A stretch of 8,558 nucleotides of DNA, taken from assembly GCA_014729735.1 (NCBI GenBank), contig WJJN01000423.1:1-8558 (forward strand). Reading direction: 5' to 3'. Origin of the DNA: Candidatus Zhuqueibacterota bacterium (GTDB taxonomy: Bacteria; Zhuqueibacterota; Zhuqueibacteria; Thermofontimicrobiales; Thiofontviventaceae). Within the stretch, counting starts at the first letter, position 1. Each line of letters opens with the position of its first letter. The notes under the pieces are model-generated. The model had not been told where the DNA came from and made no database searches. It saw only the letters and a list, made by a program, of their open reading frames with translations. Below, piece after piece: positions 6,886 to 8,558 of this stretch. Both the position numbers and the translations under genes were made by a program.

Positions 6886-7557
6886 TTATCGGATACCATA
6901 GCCGAATCCAATCAAAGCAGTACAAAAAACTTTCTTGTCACCAAAATCTCCATATTTGCCCCCAATGAATATGAATTTAATTTGGGATTCCACAATAAAT
7001 GCCCAATTTTCATTTAATTTTATAAATCCGGTACCGGTAATAAAAGCAGCCGGTTTTACGAATGATTCACGAACTTCTGTTCCTGTAATATCAACATAAT
7101 CCGGATACTCTAATGCAAACGAATCTTTTTCATGGTCGATAGAATGTATCCGAATATGCTCGGCGCTTACACCAATTCCGAAATAACTATTCTCAGAAAT
7201 TTTAGAATTTAAAGAGATATTGAACGAGTAGTTTCGCCAGAGTCGAGCATCCTGCGCATGATATTGTATCCCCATATATTCGAAATAGTAATTATTCCAG
7301 TAGCTTTTTTTATGAATGAACGAAAGTTGAGGTTTAATCGATAAAGTTTCAGTCATCGGAATATTCAGAAAAATACTCCCGATTCCAAATCCGTCCAGGT
7401 TGCGATCAAGCATTACAAGACCAGAGCCTGTCTGAATGCCGATGCTCATATTTTTGCTCCAAACTCTACGAAAATGAATATCTTCTGGTGAATGTTGCGC
7501 AAATAAACTGAACGAAAATTGGAAAACGAAAAATATCAAAACGATTGATTTTTGCAT
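6886..7557 (-). CDS. Secreted small beta-barrel-like outer-membrane protein, paralog of the product at 5491-6132
   Basis: I recognise no named family. The 223-residue protein has a signal peptide (core about 4-18) with likely cleavage after LFA20, leaving Gln21. Amphipathic strand-like segments rich in aromatic residues and Gly fill the mature part: MSIGIQTGSG (37-46), LSIKPQLSFI (72-81), YSFNISLNSK (110-119), SYFGIGVSAEHIRI (124-137), FIVESQIKFIFIGG (187-200) and the terminal ALIGFGYGIR. The stretch at 91-116 aligns without gaps to residues 79-104 of the 5491-6132 product, with 10 of 26 residues identical including D..LW..YS.N. The two proteins also share GVS, KP and IF.GG blocks in the same order, so they are diverged paralogs. 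GGAG (7567-7564) lies six bases before the ATG. The gene starts 33 bases after the propeller lipoprotein gene, which suggests a common transcript. A cysteine near the C-terminus (residue 212) is unpaired. Confidence 0.78.
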   Translation of the reverse strand: MQKSIVLIFFVFQFSFSLFAQHSPEDIHFRRVWSKNMSIGIQTGSGLVMLDRNLDGFGIGSIFLNIPMTETLSIKPQLSFIHKKSYWNNYYFEYMGIQYHAQDARLWRNYSFNISLNSKISENSYFGIGVSAEHIRIHSIDHEKDSFALEYPDYVDITGTEVRESFVKPAAFITGTGFIKLNENWAFIVESQIKFIFIGGKYGDFGDKKVFCTALIGFGYGIR

Positions 7558-7590
7558 TTAAAACTCCGAATTTTGTTTAAAATATTTAAA

Positions 7591-8529
7591 TCACCAGTCA
7601 GGGTTTGAAATCTGTGCACTGCTTACAATTAAGAATTTTTTATCACTGCTATCCCGATTCATTGACATTACATAATTTAAAGCATCTCCCTGATGCAATA
7701 CATAAATGATTCTATTGCCATTGAACGACCAGTCGGGTTCGGAGGAGGAGTGCTCGTCTGTTAATTTGACCAGATCTGTGCCATTTCCGTTAATTCGATA
7801 GATATAGCTCAATGAATCGGAATTGCTGACAAATACAAATTCATCACTGGTTGGCGACCATTTCGGATGGGATGGTTTTAAGTCTTCGATTTCCGGGTAT
7901 GTCCGAATTAGTGTGCCGTTCGGATCAATATTCGCAACGCCGCTTTTGTTATCATCGATCAGGCGATATTCGATAAGAATGGATTGTTCATCCCAGTGCC
8001 AGGTAGGATGAAAGTAATTCACGGCTCCGGTGGCAGAAATCAGATTGCCGGTTGTAAGCTGCCGCAAATTACTTCCGTCATAATCGCAGATGAAAATGTG
8101 GCTTTCGCCGTCGACTTCTGCGCTAAAAGCAATTCTCTCTTCAATTGGGGAAATGTCCATACTCCTGCAATCTCTGATTTCGGGACTTATTGGTTGCTTA
8201 TTTTCTCCGTTGTAACGCATTTTCCAAATTCGGGAAACCTGCTGTGAATCCGAACGAACGAAGTAAATCCACCGTTTGTCCGGCAACCATGCAGGCGCTG
8301 TGTCCGTTGGACCTTCGGAGATTCTGTGCGTCACATTTTTATCGTAATGAATTGATATATGCCAGCCAGTTCTTTGGTGGTCGTTGGCAGAGAAAACAAT
8401 CGTATCTCTGTCCGGTTCAGTTAATGTGCTGGATTCCTGGCTTACAGGATTCAAGTTGCTGGTACAATTCGAGAAAAATAAGAATGCGATTAGGGAAATC
8501 CCAATAAAATATATTTTTATGTAATTCAT
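7591..8529 (-). CDS. Putative lipoprotein with TolB/PD40-type beta-propeller
   Basis: This 312-residue exported protein has a hydrophobic N-terminus (about 4-19) ending in FFSNC, so Cys22 is a likely lipidation site. Asn at the -1 position is unusual and makes the lipobox imperfect. The rest is built of WD40-like (PD40) repeats: APAW...WIYFVRS (79-93), SMDISPIEERIAFSA (123-137) with DGSNLRQLTTG after it, HPTWHWDEQSILIEY (174-188), HPKWSPTSDEFVFVS (221-235) with NGTDLVKLTD, EPDWSFNGNRIIYVL (264-278), and a last NPDW at the very C-terminus. The N-terminal strand DTIVFSAND (42-50) can complete the last repeat, giving six blades as in TolB. Such propellers bind proteins or glycans in the envelope. 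Full-length TolB is longer and has an extra N-terminal domain, so this is not TolB itself. AAGGTGA (8540-8534) precedes the ATG. It is the first gene of the barrel cluster inside the window, so a partnership with those proteins is possible but unproven. Confidence 0.82.
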   Translation of the reverse strand: MNYIKIYFIGISLIAFLFFSNCTSNLNPVSQESSTLTEPDRDTIVFSANDHQRTGWHISIHYDKNVTHRISEGPTDTAPAWLPDKRWIYFVRSDSQQVSRIWKMRYNGENKQPISPEIRDCRSMDISPIEERIAFSAEVDGESHIFICDYDGSNLRQLTTGNLISATGAVNYFHPTWHWDEQSILIEYRLIDDNKSGVANIDPNGTLIRTYPEIEDLKPSHPKWSPTSDEFVFVSNSDSLSYIYRINGNGTDLVKLTDEHSSSEPDWSFNGNRIIYVLHQGDALNYVMSMNRDSSDKKFLIVSSAQISNPDW

Positions 8530-8558
8530 AGTGTCACCTTCTTTATTTACACTACCAG

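Noticed and set aside
8190..8507. Plus-strand 105-codon ORF (and smaller ones at 7823-8247)
   Set aside because: They are antisense to the propeller gene, show no recognisable domain or ribosome binding site, and fall on well-supported repeats in the opposite strand.
7591..8529. Calling the propeller gene tolB
   Set aside because: It lacks the N-terminal TolB domain, has a lipoprotein-like N-terminus, and no tol-pal neighbours are present.

Overview
The window is AT-rich, and every gene I can support lies on the minus strand, so transcription runs from right to left. The organism looks like a Gram-negative of the Bacteroidota/FCB type. It has an outer membrane (TolC-like channel, beta-barrel proteins, lipoprotein). 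Three consecutive exported proteins have signal peptides that appear to end in Ala just before Gln, as is common in Bacteroidota. The taxonomic call is an inference; no RNA gene or marker gene is present to settle it.

Reading in the direction of transcription, the right block (8529 to 5491) is an envelope cluster. It begins with a lipoprotein-like protein carrying a probable six-bladed TolB/PD40 beta-propeller. Three small secreted proteins that look like outer-membrane beta-barrels follow. The first and third barrels are diverged paralogs that flank an unrelated one. Gaps are short, and the last two genes overlap by 11 bases, so this is probably one operon of unknown function.

A 240-base gap (5251-5490) separates this cluster from the next. 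It contains a small hairpin and a 125-base, MITE-like palindromic repeat with nested inverted repeats.

The middle block (5232 to 1383) is a tripartite exporter operon: a TolC-family outer-membrane channel, a HlyD/AcrA-type periplasmic adaptor that starts at TTG, and a MacB/FtsX-type ABC permease. No ATP-binding subunit lies inside or beside these genes in the window, so one would have to be supplied from elsewhere. At the adaptor/permease junction there is a perfect 12-bp hairpin covering the first codons of the longer permease ORF. A third segment just downstream could pair with the same arm.

The left block (1211 to 1 and beyond) is the N-terminal 403 residues of a polytopic membrane protein. 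Its repeated motifs match the membrane half of fused MFS/spermidine-synthase-like proteins. It has its own candidate promoter in an A-tract-rich spacer, and its C-terminus lies outside the window. I see no tRNA, rRNA, CRISPR array, transposase or phage gene.
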